DNA of 64,000 bases from assembly GCA_016758905.1 (NCBI GenBank), contig JAEPQZ010000016.1, positions 1-64,000 of the forward strand, in the 5' to 3' direction. The number at the start of each line of letters is the position of its first letter. Position 1 is the stretch's first letter. The notes beneath the pieces were generated by a model, which was given only the letters and a program-made list of their open reading frames with translations, searched no databases and had not been told where the DNA came from. The position numbers and the translations under genes are program-made. Source of the stretch: Umbelopsis isabellina (Eukaryota; Mucoromycota; Umbelopsidomycetes; Umbelopsidales; Umbelopsidaceae). Positions 45,831 to 56,372 of this stretch are shown here, piece after piece.

Positions 45831-48545
45831 AATCTAGACCTCGGAAATCTACTTGTTCTCTGCATATCATGCCATATTCATTAGTGCAATGCCAATAAAA
45901 TTATAACGTATATGTGGCTGGCGCTAGCTATGCGTGTAATATGATTAAACACACGTTCAGTGCTCACCAAAGTCCCGTTAACTTTAGGCTTTTGTCCAAC
46001 AGAAAACTTGCCGCATGTGGCGTAAATGCTACCATGCGCTACCAATCAGGTCAAACTCCAGTGTCGCTAGAGCCTTTTCATCTGGCTATGTCTTTTCTCT
46101 CACTGAGGGTTCATACCCGCCTCTGCCCTGCTCAACCCTGAACCTTTATAGATAAGCTGTCAAGTTCTAGTTGCAGCCAATACCATGTCATTTCAAGATG
46201 TCCGACACAGGCACCTATACAGATGACCATTCGTGAGTATGCTAATGAGTCTCATCTACCTACATCATCTCACAAGTAGGACGCACCCCCCTTCCTATGT
46301 TAACCGACGACAGGTGCTTCTTTCGTGTCTTTTCTTTGCTGATAATGTCAAATTCAGGGGGGTTTGCCAGGACGAGCTGAGCGTAAGCTAGCAACTGGTT
46401 TTAGTCCTGGGCAGTTGACAACAATTTACTTACATGGCTCCCTCGACCGACGCTGACCCGCGAGTCTAGCTACTACTACCTGGCCTATTTGGTAATTAGA
46501 GCTGATCTCACCAATATCGAACATGCGCCGACCAGCTGCTGCTGCTATGGGTGCCGATGTTCCTGTTGTGCCTGTCTGCGGCATACAGTTATGCCACCTT
46601 TCCATAAACAAGGCTGTGCTATTAAACCCATTCCTATAACGCTTCGGCTAGAGGTTTTCCTTACGTCTCAACCCGAGCAAGAATCAAGCAAATTTTGTTT
46701 ACAATGAAGAGTTTCATGTGTTATTATTTTGACCAGAACCAGTACGACATGGTTGTCTCGTCGAGATCATACTGACACCAATCAAACACTGCGAAGACTG
46801 TGTGAGTTTTGTAACCTGTTTCTGGATTGCGATGTAGTTGAGGTCCAGCTCAAAATTTTGGAGATGGATTTCGTTTAGTGCATATAATCAGCAGGCAATG
46901 GATCAGTTGGCAGCCCGCTTGCAAGGTCGGGACGACGTGCTGATCCTGGCTTCCACCCTAGATCACGTCACCTGACGTATGGCCTACCTAGAATTACTCG
47001 AGCAGTTGCAACAATACAACATATGGGCTAGGCCTTTTGTCTGGCCATAGCGTCACTTTCTCGTCCCGGGAAATGCTGTTGAAGTGGCCACTCTCGTTGG
47101 CGCTGATTTGGTCGCCTTACCGCGGAATAACACAATACTTGCCAGCTTTGATCATACTGCTGTACTGCACGGCTGAGTATGGTCTACCTATAATCATGCC
47201 AGTTGTCTTGACTTACAGGACTATGCGATTTATCAGGACTACCATTGGCGATGCAGAAAACTTTGTGTCGCAGAGCAATCATACCATATATGCATCCGCC
47301 GCATTACCTCCTGAAGCTCCTACTCCGACTAGACGCACGCGCGGAATTAATGCAAAGCGGGTCAATTATTTGACGAGATATACATACTTTGGACCTGTCC
47401 AGTTGTAGTAGCATGGTCTATATGAAGATCTGGAATGATGGAGATGTCATTGGTTTGCCGAGGGAACTGCAAGTACCTGGTGGAAGCAGATTCTACGTCG
47501 GCCAAACAGATAATCCAAGGACGAGAGAAACCAGCTTACAGCCTCACCTACTTGTGTTTGGGCTTCAATAAGCTATATCGGTATAGGACACAGCTTATCA
47601 ATTCATTATACGAATAGAGGGTCCAATCAAGACGTAAAGTGACATTCGGTTGCGATTCCACCAAGGGCAACTTTCTTTAAGACCAAGATAACATAGTTTG
47701 GATTTATCACTCGGAATATCTAGCATAGATAGACGCATAAGTAGCTATACTGACCCAGAAAAGAGTCATGCAAGATTGGAAGACAACAATCACTTTTTCG
47801 ATCCACTTATCTGAAAGGCTTCACATTCACGAATCTGAATCATATACTGACTCTCCTCTCATCAGTGAAGTTGAGCAGGCTGTTGATATAGTGCGCTTGC
47901 CAACTTTACCAGCTGAAGCTCCCCTGCCCACTAATATCCCGGAGACCTTTGAGCTGGCAACTGGAAATTCTGATCAGTACTTATGGCTTGATGCGCCGGG
48001 TGCTGGTCATCGGAAGTCCCCCCCCCGGCAACGGCTGTTAAACAACGCTGCATATGTTAAGAACCTGCGTGCCTGGCAGGAGCAGCTACCGAATGGCCAG
48101 CAAAGGCTTGTTAACCCTTTGCTGGATTGGACCCAAGTGACGGCAAATGCTCCAAGCATTCGTGAACTTCGGGGTGGTTGGAATCCGAAGGTGGTGATTT
48201 ACCGCTCTTCATTGATCATTACCCCGACATTGTTTCTGAGTGTTTTCGAAGACTTCCGCTTCAAAAGGGGAAGGACGGGGATACATCAGATAATGTAAAT
48301 GCTACGTATCTCAACAACAATGTATTCTTAATGCTTGTCAAGGTTTGCCAGAAAGAGTAGGGAGCGCAATCTCCAGGACTTTTTGAGGATACTAGAGAAG
48401 CCAACTTTCCAATTCTGCGTGGCACACAATCTGACCAATCAGTTTCATCGAGACGCGAGAAATAATAAAAAATATCGAAAGCCATTTTTATACAGAACAT
48501 CATACAAAAGACTATTACATAGAATTCTCTCTGTTTCTTTTATGT
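45831..48545. other. Gene-poor region with coding-like broken DNA of unfamiliar composition
   Basis: From about 46250 to 48300 the DNA is visibly richer in G+C and CG-containing codons than its neighbours. Protein-like stretches occur on the plus strand at 46885-46974 (LAARLQGRDDVLILASTLDH), 47037-47408, 47768-48298 and, in a different frame, near 48178-48296. They do not form one intact gene and I cannot assign a family. The region most likely is a decayed insertion, such as an old mobile element or a transferred gene. Left part (45914-46141) contains one short frame without features. Confidence 0.45.
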
Positions 48546-49487
48546 CTACATCTTTGGTGCCAATCGATGATAAGGAATTGTTAGCTTTGCAACTACATTA
48601 GTATACATCTCATCCTTAAGCTGCTTATAGACAACTCCAGACTTTGCCTTGGGTGCCCATTTGAGAGCAAGGGCTTTGGCAGTGTCAAGCACCTTGCTAT
48701 TTTCAGCGATTTCATCCACTATGTGCTCTTCCAAGGCTTCCTTGGCATTGAAACGATGACCTTGCAAAATCATGTTACGGTAGGTATGAGGGGCAAGTTT
48801 CTCTCGAATGATGGCAGCCATTCCTGGAGCCAAGGGGGCAGGGAGGTCGACTTCATTCTGTATAGTTATCAGCTGGTTAATGGCAGCCACTCTTCTATAT
48901 TATTTAGCTGACAACTTACCATGCACAAGAATCCTCTATCTGAGCGCATGACTCGGTAATCTAGAAGCACCAGAAATTTTAAAAGCCATTAATACTAATT
49001 TGCCAAAAATGGGAATGCAAACTCTATTTCTTTGCATACCATGAGCAATAGCCATCATGAATCCACCAGCAAAAGCGTGGCTGCAAACAGAAACAGATTC
49101 AATATACATATGAGAACCTGGAACATAAACATTGAGACTCAATAATTACCCATTGAGAGCAGCAACAGTGGGAACTGGGAAGGTGAGAATGCGTTTCAGT
49201 AAGGCAAGGTATTTGTCCATGAAAGTGACATCCAACATAGCGTGCTCGAGGTTGAGACCATTGGAATAAATCTTATCATTTCCGATGGTGACAAGAGCTG
49301 TGTCTTCCAAATCTTCAGCACTGTGATAGGCTTGCTCAACAATATCCAAAGCTTGGTTCAGAGCGGCTATGAATGCAGCTTCAAAGCGGTTGTCGGCATT
49401 GTGCATGTGCAGAATGTACAGTGGACCCTCCTTATGGAGAGTCACCATATGCTTGTCTTTAGAGGGTATAGCTACTGGGAATGACAT
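48546..49487 (-). CDS. Delta3,Delta2-enoyl-CoA isomerase-like protein, probably peroxisomal
   Basis: Four exons on the minus strand (49487-49150, 49080-49040, 48960-48920, 48857-48546) give 243 residues. The crotonase fold shows YSNGLNLEHAM, then VAALNGHAFAGGFMMAIAHDYR for the oxyanion hole, and FLCMNEVDLP, where the Glu in MNEV is the expected acid/base of plant-type ECI enzymes. There is no mitochondrial presequence. The C terminus is Pro-Lys-Met, a conservative form of the peroxisomal PTS1 tripeptide (plant IBR10 ends PKL), so peroxisomal import is likely. It would shift double bonds of unsaturated fatty acyl-CoAs to let beta-oxidation proceed. A second crotonase at 32.4 kb is mitochondrial and much more distant in sequence. 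Confidence 0.85.
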
Positions 49488-49803
49488 TGTCGTGTGAGGA
49501 AGATTAGTCTGGAAAGCTTATGGTGGACCGTTGGTCAGCCATAATATTAGCTCAGACGTGGGGTAAGCATATGGTTATTGGTCAGCATTATCTGGTGAAA
49601 TTTAGAAATTTTTCATTCTCCTGGATTTGGTCGCTGAAAACGTTAAAATTGAATATCTCTTGGGGTGAAAGGAATGATAGCGTAAATTTCTTGGATATAA
49701 AGAAAATGAAAATAAAAATATCATGGATACTATTTTACTAGGGAATGTACTCGGAAGTCTCGTTTGTCCCTCTTACTTCTTCCTCGCTGTTGATAGATTG
49801 GTA
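49488..49803. other. Divergent promoter, 0.3 kb
   Basis: AT-rich spacer. An in-frame TTG/ATG-rich stretch from 49723 precedes the chosen start of the next gene. No other feature. Confidence 0.45.
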
Positions 49804-50832
49804 ATGGGCTTGTCTCAAGACCCATTTGCAACGCCTGTCCCTGAGAGGCACCATAGGCCGTCAAAATCAAACAATGAGCATGATTTGTACCACTCACAGC
49901 TCCTGACTGCCACTCCCAGACCCCAATCGAACATAAGATTATTTCGGCAGAGTGACGCATTTCGACAGAGCGATTCATCCACAGTAGTGACAGTAAAAAC
50001 CCCTCAGAACAGATCGTCTTTGAAGAGGCCACCCAGTGCAATCTCCAACACATCAATTTCTCATCCTCAGGCTATTTTTCAAAAAGCACTCGTTAGACCG
50101 AATACATTTCCAGGCACTGAAAAAGCGCCCAAACTAACAGTTCATGGTCACCGATTCACGGTTGATTGGCCCGTCAATTATCAACAACTTTTGCGTACCT
50201 TCTCGCCAGGGCGAAATGACAGCTGGCCCAGATCATGGTTGCTCAAAACACCCAAATTCGACTCAAAAATCATGGTCAATCCTTATTATCGCCCAGATTC
50301 TTATGTGCCTTTGTTTCAGCATTCTTGTGCGACCATATCAACCACATCATCCAAACGAAGCAGTGGAGCAACCTACATTGATATTCAATCTATCGACACA
50401 CCTCGATCATACAAATCAATGAACTTTGATGACAATTATGATGAACATTGTGTGTTCTCGATGCAAGCCACATTGTTCGCATTAGGATTCTTATTGTTCC
50501 CGTGTTGGTGGATTGGCGGGTTCTATTGTCGTTCGCCTGGGCGCATCAACAAAAAGGCAAGAAGTTGGACAGCAAGATCAACCTGGGTCCTGGCAGGAAC
50601 TATCGACAAAACCACTCAACGAAGTGAGCTGACTTACCCACAACTGTTTCACGTTTTAAATAGACTAATGGCCATCCTCTCTGCCATCTGGCTGATAGTC
50701 GCCATATCCATTATAATTTGGTATTACGTCGGTGTTGCTCATGGATTATGGCAGCCTTGGGATGCTCGGGCACTCGATAGCTCTAGATTGGATCATATGA
50801 ACCGTCTGGCCAAAATGAACATAGCTAGCTAA
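49804..50832 (+). CDS. Hypothetical membrane protein with two transmembrane segments
   Basis: Single exon, 342 residues from the ATG at 49804 (MGLSQDPFATPVP). The frame is open 27 codons further upstream to an ATG at 49723, but that extension is AT-rich and lacks the character of the rest, so I prefer 49804. The first 210 residues are hydrophilic, Ser/Pro/His-rich, with phospho-site-like clusters. Two hydrophobic helices follow: ATLFALGFLLFPCWWIGGFY at about 220-245 and ILSAIWLIVAISIIIWYYVG near 300-320, with a basic loop (RINKKARSWTARS) between. This matches a fungal Ser-rich plasma-membrane protein layout of unknown function. No enzymatic motif seen. Confidence 0.75.
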   Translation: MGLSQDPFATPVPERHHRPSKSNNEHDLYHSQLLTATPRPQSNIRLFRQSDAFRQSDSSTVVTVKTPQNRSSLKRPPSAISNTSISHPQAIFQKALVRPNTFPGTEKAPKLTVHGHRFTVDWPVNYQQLLRTFSPGRNDSWPRSWLLKTPKFDSKIMVNPYYRPDSYVPLFQHSCATISTTSSKRSSGATYIDIQSIDTPRSYKSMNFDDNYDEHCVFSMQATLFALGFLLFPCWWIGGFYCRSPGRINKKARSWTARSTWVLAGTIDKTTQRSELTYPQLFHVLNRLMAILSAIWLIVAISIIIWYYVGVAHGLWQPWDARALDSSRLDHMNRLAKMNIAS

Positions 50833-51063
50833 TCAGTATCACTACGACACACATGGTGCATATTGTGATCTTGTATATATTGTATCATAGTTTTTTCCAT
50901 TGACATAGCATCTTTGATGCTGTCCTGTGCTCATTTGTACATGCCGAATTATGAAGCATAACGTGGATAAGTCGCGTGAAATATCCAAGTTTGACACAAT
51001 CCATCAAACAATAAAGTCTTCAAACTAACGTGACAGTGAAATACAAAAGGGAGAGTAAATTTA

Positions 51064-53383
51064 TTACGATGACGATACTGCAGACGACATATCTTCTATA
51101 CTACCGGGTACTTCTATATCCGATATACTATTGCTACGCACTGAAGGTCGCTTGCCCTTCAGCGTGTTCTTCAGTGCTCGTAATGCAAACACTGTAAGCC
51201 CCAATCCAGCCCAATCCTCATCGTGCAATCCACGCAAATCACCCACGGTCATAATATCTTGATCATGAAGTTTATGTACCCATTCAGTGGCCTTGTCTCT
51301 TCCACGATTGGTTGCAGTAGCTGCGTCCAAGACTAGACCTTCAATGCTATCCTCGTCGGCATATTCTGAAATTATTGGTGTTAGTGTATGCTGGTAACTT
51401 TACTTTAGGCAGATGGAAGAGCATGCATGCACTTACTAGCTAACACATGCTCCATCAAGACAGCATGTGTAGAACCAGTTTCTACAGGACTGTCCATATG
51501 TTCTTCTGTTTCCAGGGTGCTCATTTTACGAACAGTGTCAGTGAAACGCTCTTCAACAATACTGGCTTGCAATTCCAATTCTTCACAACGCTTTTGGGCT
51601 TCCAGAGCTCGGTCTTCCGCTTTGGCAATTTCCATTCGAGTGTGCTCTAGTTCGGACTGATAATCGTATTCGCGTCTCCATACAAGTCGAGCAGCATTTT
51701 GATCTTGTGCTCCAGAGTCTTTACTCATATCTCTCAAAATTCGATTTATTTCTCCAGTGATTAACTGTTGGTATCTTTGTGGAAGCACTTGTTCCTCAAT
51801 CTATGTGAAAGGAGCACGTTAATAAACAATGAGCAAGGTAGTGATGAATTATCGGGATTCGCGATATTTACCATTTCTGAAACCACCTCGTCAGCCGTGT
51901 CCGTGTCCTGATGAAAAGAGGATTGGTCAGTGTCAAGTATTAAATATGCTGACAAACAGGAATACTTACAGCATTAAATTCAAATTTCACGGATAGTTTT
52001 TCCATGCCCTTGAACACGACCAACAAGTGCAGATGTTTCTTTGTGTTGTCAGTTCCTACCAGGACGACCTCAGGTTCCACGGCCAAGAAAGAATGTTCAA
52101 GAATCTCTTGAGCTGACATTCTGTATGTATAAAAGAACATTAATTATTGCTTCGCTTTTTACAGTAGTTCGAGAATCACTCCTAACCTTTCTTGCTCAGG
52201 TGACAAACAACTGTTAACAAGAGCCAGCACTTCTTCGTCCTGAACTTTAGAAAGGCACTCCGGTTTGATGTTCTATGGTAAGGGTGAAGCGATCAATAAA
52301 ACTGCGCATTCATGCTTTATCTCGTTGCCTTAATGTTCAACTCACCTGTATCACTTTTTTGTATATTTGGGCAGCGTTTTTACACTCCCCATACGGGTAT
52401 TCGCCGGTGACCATTTCTAAAAGACACATTCCAAAGGCATATATGTCTACTTTCTCACTGTAGCCTTTCTCTTCGTACATTTCTGGAGCCATAAACTCTG
52501 GTGTGCCGATAACAGTATATCGCTTGGCTGAACTCATCAAAGGTGAATTCTCTTGAGCCGTTCCCAGATCACCAATTTTCACCTCACCATGTGCACCATT
52601 AATGAAAATGTTGTCACATTTTATATCCCGGTGGATAATGGGTGGTTCGTGACTGTGTAGGTACACTAGACCTTTGAGAATCTGTCTTGACCAGCGTTTG
52701 ACGATCTTGTTGTTGGGCAACGACAGCTTACGGATATAATCTCGCAGAGTTCCTGAAGTCATCAATTCAGTTATGAATACAAACTCGTTGTTGGTGGACC
52801 AGGCGTCGTGGAAGGCGATAATATTAGGATGACGCACAGATTTCAAAATCTCAATCTCATGGCTCAGATCTTGATTGTCTGTGGTAGCAGGCTGAACAAT
52901 TAAAGGCCGGCCATGATTAGCTTGCTGCTATGATATGTTTCAATTGATCTCCACACTCCTTACCTGTGAAAAGATGTTCCAAGCTACTTCATAGCCTTCT
53001 TCTCTGTCGATGCCTTTGTAGACAATCTTATATGCGCCTTTTCCTAGTAATGTGTTGAGACGAGCATATCGACCATTAGGGCCGACCTCAATGACCTTCT
53101 CGACATTATGATATGTGGAACGGTCAATAACATCGTTCGATGTTGACATGGTATATTCATCGGTAGGATAATAGGTTGGTTTAGTAGAATTATTATATCT
53201 TGCGAATTGAGTCGCTAATTGAGCGGCCAAGTTAGCGTTGGCTTTTCCGTTTAAATCCTCTTCCAACGGTACATTATGTTGCAAGGAGGAAGAGGAAGAG
53301 AGTTGCAGAGGCGAGTCCAATCGGTTCATGGTTGGAGCAGAGGAGGGCATCGTATGCTCGGCTGACTGTTGTGCTATGTCCAT
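51064..53383 (-). CDS. WNK (with-no-lysine) kinase with C-terminal SAM-like domain
   Basis: Seven exons on the minus strand (53383-52964, 52891-52346, 52272-52187, 52120-51970, 51907-51872, 51800-51437, 51365-51064) give 634 residues. The kinase domain (about 105-350) lacks the usual beta-3 lysine: EVAWN has Asn136 where WNK1 has Cys, and the ATP lysine sits in the Gly loop (GKGAYK, Lys119), the defining WNK arrangement. HRD is at 227-229 and DLG at 248-250. [16 protein letters not shown] and [10 protein letters not shown] are nearly identical to animal WNKs. Thr266 replaces the activating Ser382 of WNK1. A PF2/OSR1_C-like domain follows (about 362-440: [28 protein letters not shown]), then coiled coil (about 455-520), then a SAM-like helical domain (about 555-610: [32 protein letters not shown]). 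WNKs sense chloride and crowding to control ion transport and volume. Confidence 0.94.
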
Positions 53384-53809
53384 ATTTCGTTGTAAATAAG
53401 TGTCACTTTCTTTAAAAGTACGATATTGGCTTTGAGCGTTATTATGATATGGAGTTGACGTGAGGCGTGTGGGCCAAATAACAAGACTGATATTAAATTT
53501 TTAGAATTTGAAAAACTGACAGTGAGCCATGTTCAAAGCGGGTGGAAAACTAGACTAAAATGTTCAGGGCAAGGAGAGATTTGAAGTAAAATCAAGTATC
53601 GGAATGAGCTGAACGCGAGCACTGGCAGCGACAAGGTGATGATGTTGGAGAAATTGAGTTATGAGAAGACGCTAAATGGTTCCAAAAAATCCCTCTTTAA
53701 GAAAATAAACCAGATGATTGATGTGGCTGGTGTTGGGCTCTATCACACATTCCGACAATTCTGTCCAATTGTCTACTTTTATTTTAAGGCATATTCTTAT
53801 TCCTCGTCT
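53384..53809. other. Spacer between two minus-strand genes
   Basis: Promoter and leader of the WNK gene and 3' flank of arginyl-tRNA synthetase. No other feature recognised. Confidence 0.45.
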
Positions 53810-55738
53810 TTACATACGCTCTACTGGCGTAATACCTAATAATCGCATACCATTGGCCAAAGTGGTCTTGGCTGCCCAGAACAGGGACATCCTTGCCTTT
53901 GCGAGTTCAGGTGGAACGTCTTTAACTCGGAGATGGTTATTGGCGGAGCTGATGGCGTGTGAAAGCTGAAACAAGTATTGCACTATGGTACATGGTTCCA
54001 GCGTGTCAAACGCTGTTTTGACCATGTCTGGATATTGGGATATGATGACTGCCAATTCCATGCAGTCCTGTTCTTTTAGTAGCGACACATCACTATCTGC
54101 AACAATCGGTGTGTCTGATTTTCGTTCGATACTAGTTCAAATTGCCATGGATTATTAACGCTAGCCAGGTTTACACTGTCATGATGATGCGAATCACACT
54201 TACCCACACAGGCGTGCATGCGCATACTGCAAATAAACTCCAGTATCTCCACGAGCATCCGTCATTCTCTTCCAGGAAAAGTGGTAGTCTTTGATCCTCT
54301 TGGCTGCCAGATCTTGCACCAAGACAGCCGACGCTCCTACGATATCAGCAATATGATCAACGTCGCTGTTGGCATCCTGAAGCATTGATTGGTATTTTTC
54401 ATCATTTTCTTTCATGATATCCAACATGCTGCTTTTGGCAGTGTCCAAAATATCTTGTAAGAATACCACAGTGCCTTTTCTTGTTGACATGCCATGGATA
54501 CGCCCAAATGGAACATGCAATCGTTCTTTGTTGTCGGTGGTGAATAAGAGTTCTGTAATCTTAAACACTTGCTTCAAATACTGTGATTGTTCTGTTCCTA
54601 CAACGTACACGGCTCTGTCAAAGGCATACTTTTGTAATCGCATCATATAACTAGCCAAGTCTCGCGTAATGTAAAGACTGGTGCCATCTGATCTTTGAAG
54701 CACAGGTTTACCTAGCTGGTACTTTTCCAGATCCACCACCAAAGAGCCATCTTCTTGCTCTACCACAAGGTTTTTGCTGTGCAAAAGCTGGTATATCTGA
54801 GGAATATACTCACTCACTTGAGATTCTCCTGAATATTGCTCAAACTCTATGTTTAGCCGGCTATAAATGTCCTTATATGAAGCGATGCTCAAATCACGAA
54901 ATCGTCGCCATTGGCTCAGGACTTGCTCATCTCCGTTCTCCATACGTTTGAAATACAAGTTAGCTTGTCTGTCTACTGCTGGATCTTTGGTATCCCGATT
55001 AATTTTGACATATACGTCGTACAGATGGTGTATTGGGTCCTTCTCCAACAGGCTTTCATCACCATATTTTTCAAACCCAACGGCTAGTAAACCTAATGTT
55101 GAAGTTGAGTACTTGTACGCAGCCTTCACCAGAAAAGTATCAATCATACTCACCATACTGTTTACCCCAATCGCCAAGGTAATTGATTCCAGTAACATTG
55201 TATCCCATAGCTAAATGAATTTGTTTGACAAAATTGCCGAGAATAGTGCTACGTAAATGACCAGCATGGAATGGCTTGGCAATATTAGGTGAACTGTAAT
55301 CGATGGTCACTGATTTTCCTCGACCAACATTTGGACTCATGCCGTATTTGTCTTTCAGATTATGTACATCAATTAATGTATGCCGTATGTATTCAGTTGG
55401 TTGTACTGAGAAATTAAGAAACGGTCCTAAAGCCGTTGCCCGGGTAATAAAAGTGTCTCCTTCAAACTTGTGGTAAAATAAATACGTGTTTGAGTCGAGT
55501 ACAGTGTCATGTTGTTCAAGTTATAAGTTTTTACCTTGGTCGCTAATTGACCAGCCCATTCCACTGGCGATCCTTGTGATCTTCCTGTCATGGAAGAGAG
55601 CTTGGGTAGAGGAATAGCAAATTGACCATGTGTCCTGCTCTTGGGTACCTCTATGGCTGAATTTAATATGGTCTCTTTGATTCCGGTAATGCGCGAGAGT
55701 TGACTGGCGATGGCATTCTTAAAGACTCTACTTGCCAT
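53810..55738 (-). CDS. Arginyl-tRNA synthetase
   Basis: Four exons on the minus strand (55738-55535, 55466-55154, 55092-54204, 54131-53810) give 575 residues. Class I signatures are present: PFHAGHLRST is the HIGH motif, and HGMSTRKGTVVFL carries the MSTRKG form of KMSKS. The HIGH box is preceded by SSPNIAKP, typical of ArgRS, and GDWGKQYG follows. The N-terminal additional domain is short (MASRVFKNAIASQLSRITG onward), as in fungal ArgRS. The C-terminal helical anticodon domain ends LANGMRLLGITPVERM, the family's usual ending. It charges tRNA-Arg. The N terminus is mildly basic and Ser-rich, so dual cytosolic/mitochondrial use is possible. No Gcn4-type site is seen in its proximal promoter, unlike the threonyl enzyme. 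Confidence 0.96.
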
Positions 55739-56372
55739 GTCCAGTTGTATGGTTTACAACTTTTTTGCTTGTCCCCTTGAGTTACTTTTTGTGCCACCAG
55801 CCTCATACTAACCTAATTTTTGGGCAGTCGCACCAGCCACACCTGAAACGCCATAGCCCTATCAAAATAAACCCTACCACTAAACCCTGAGGTAACTAAT
55901 GTTTATGACACTGCTGCAGGTATTTGAAGATGGTCGATTTTGAACTAAAATACACAACAATGTTACGATCGCAAACCTTGAGAAAATGATGTGATATCTA
56001 ATGGCATTTAAAACTGGTCTTGTTATCCAGTCATGAAATAGGAGTCACTTTGGAACGTTGAACAAGGCTAGTTCTTTCACTGGGTACTTGAGATGATGCC
56101 AGAGGGGTCCTGTACTCCGGAACATTGGATAAAGTGGTTGTCAATCTTCAACTACAGTCAAAGTGGCAAGGCCAATAAGGCATAGGTTTACTCTTCTAAA
56201 AATATTTTTATATATATTTATGGTTTAAACAGGTCAAGGCGCAACCATTACTCTGAAGAATGACCAATGTGGTCAACTAAAGTGCGTAAAATTATGATCA
56301 TACCAAAGAAATTTATACAAACAAGCTTGTATATACTCTTTAGAGCTTTTAATAGGCTCTGGCAGTCACCCA
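55739..56372. other. Spacer between two minus-strand genes, 0.6 kb
   Basis: No gene seen. A short TATATATTTATGG tract at about 56210-56224 and otherwise mixed sequence. Confidence 0.45.

Noticed and set aside
49723-49803. Upstream in-frame ATG extending the membrane protein by 27 residues
   Set aside because: The extension is AT-rich leader-like sequence and is hydrophobic in a way unlike the rest. The ATG at 49804 is preferred, though not proven.
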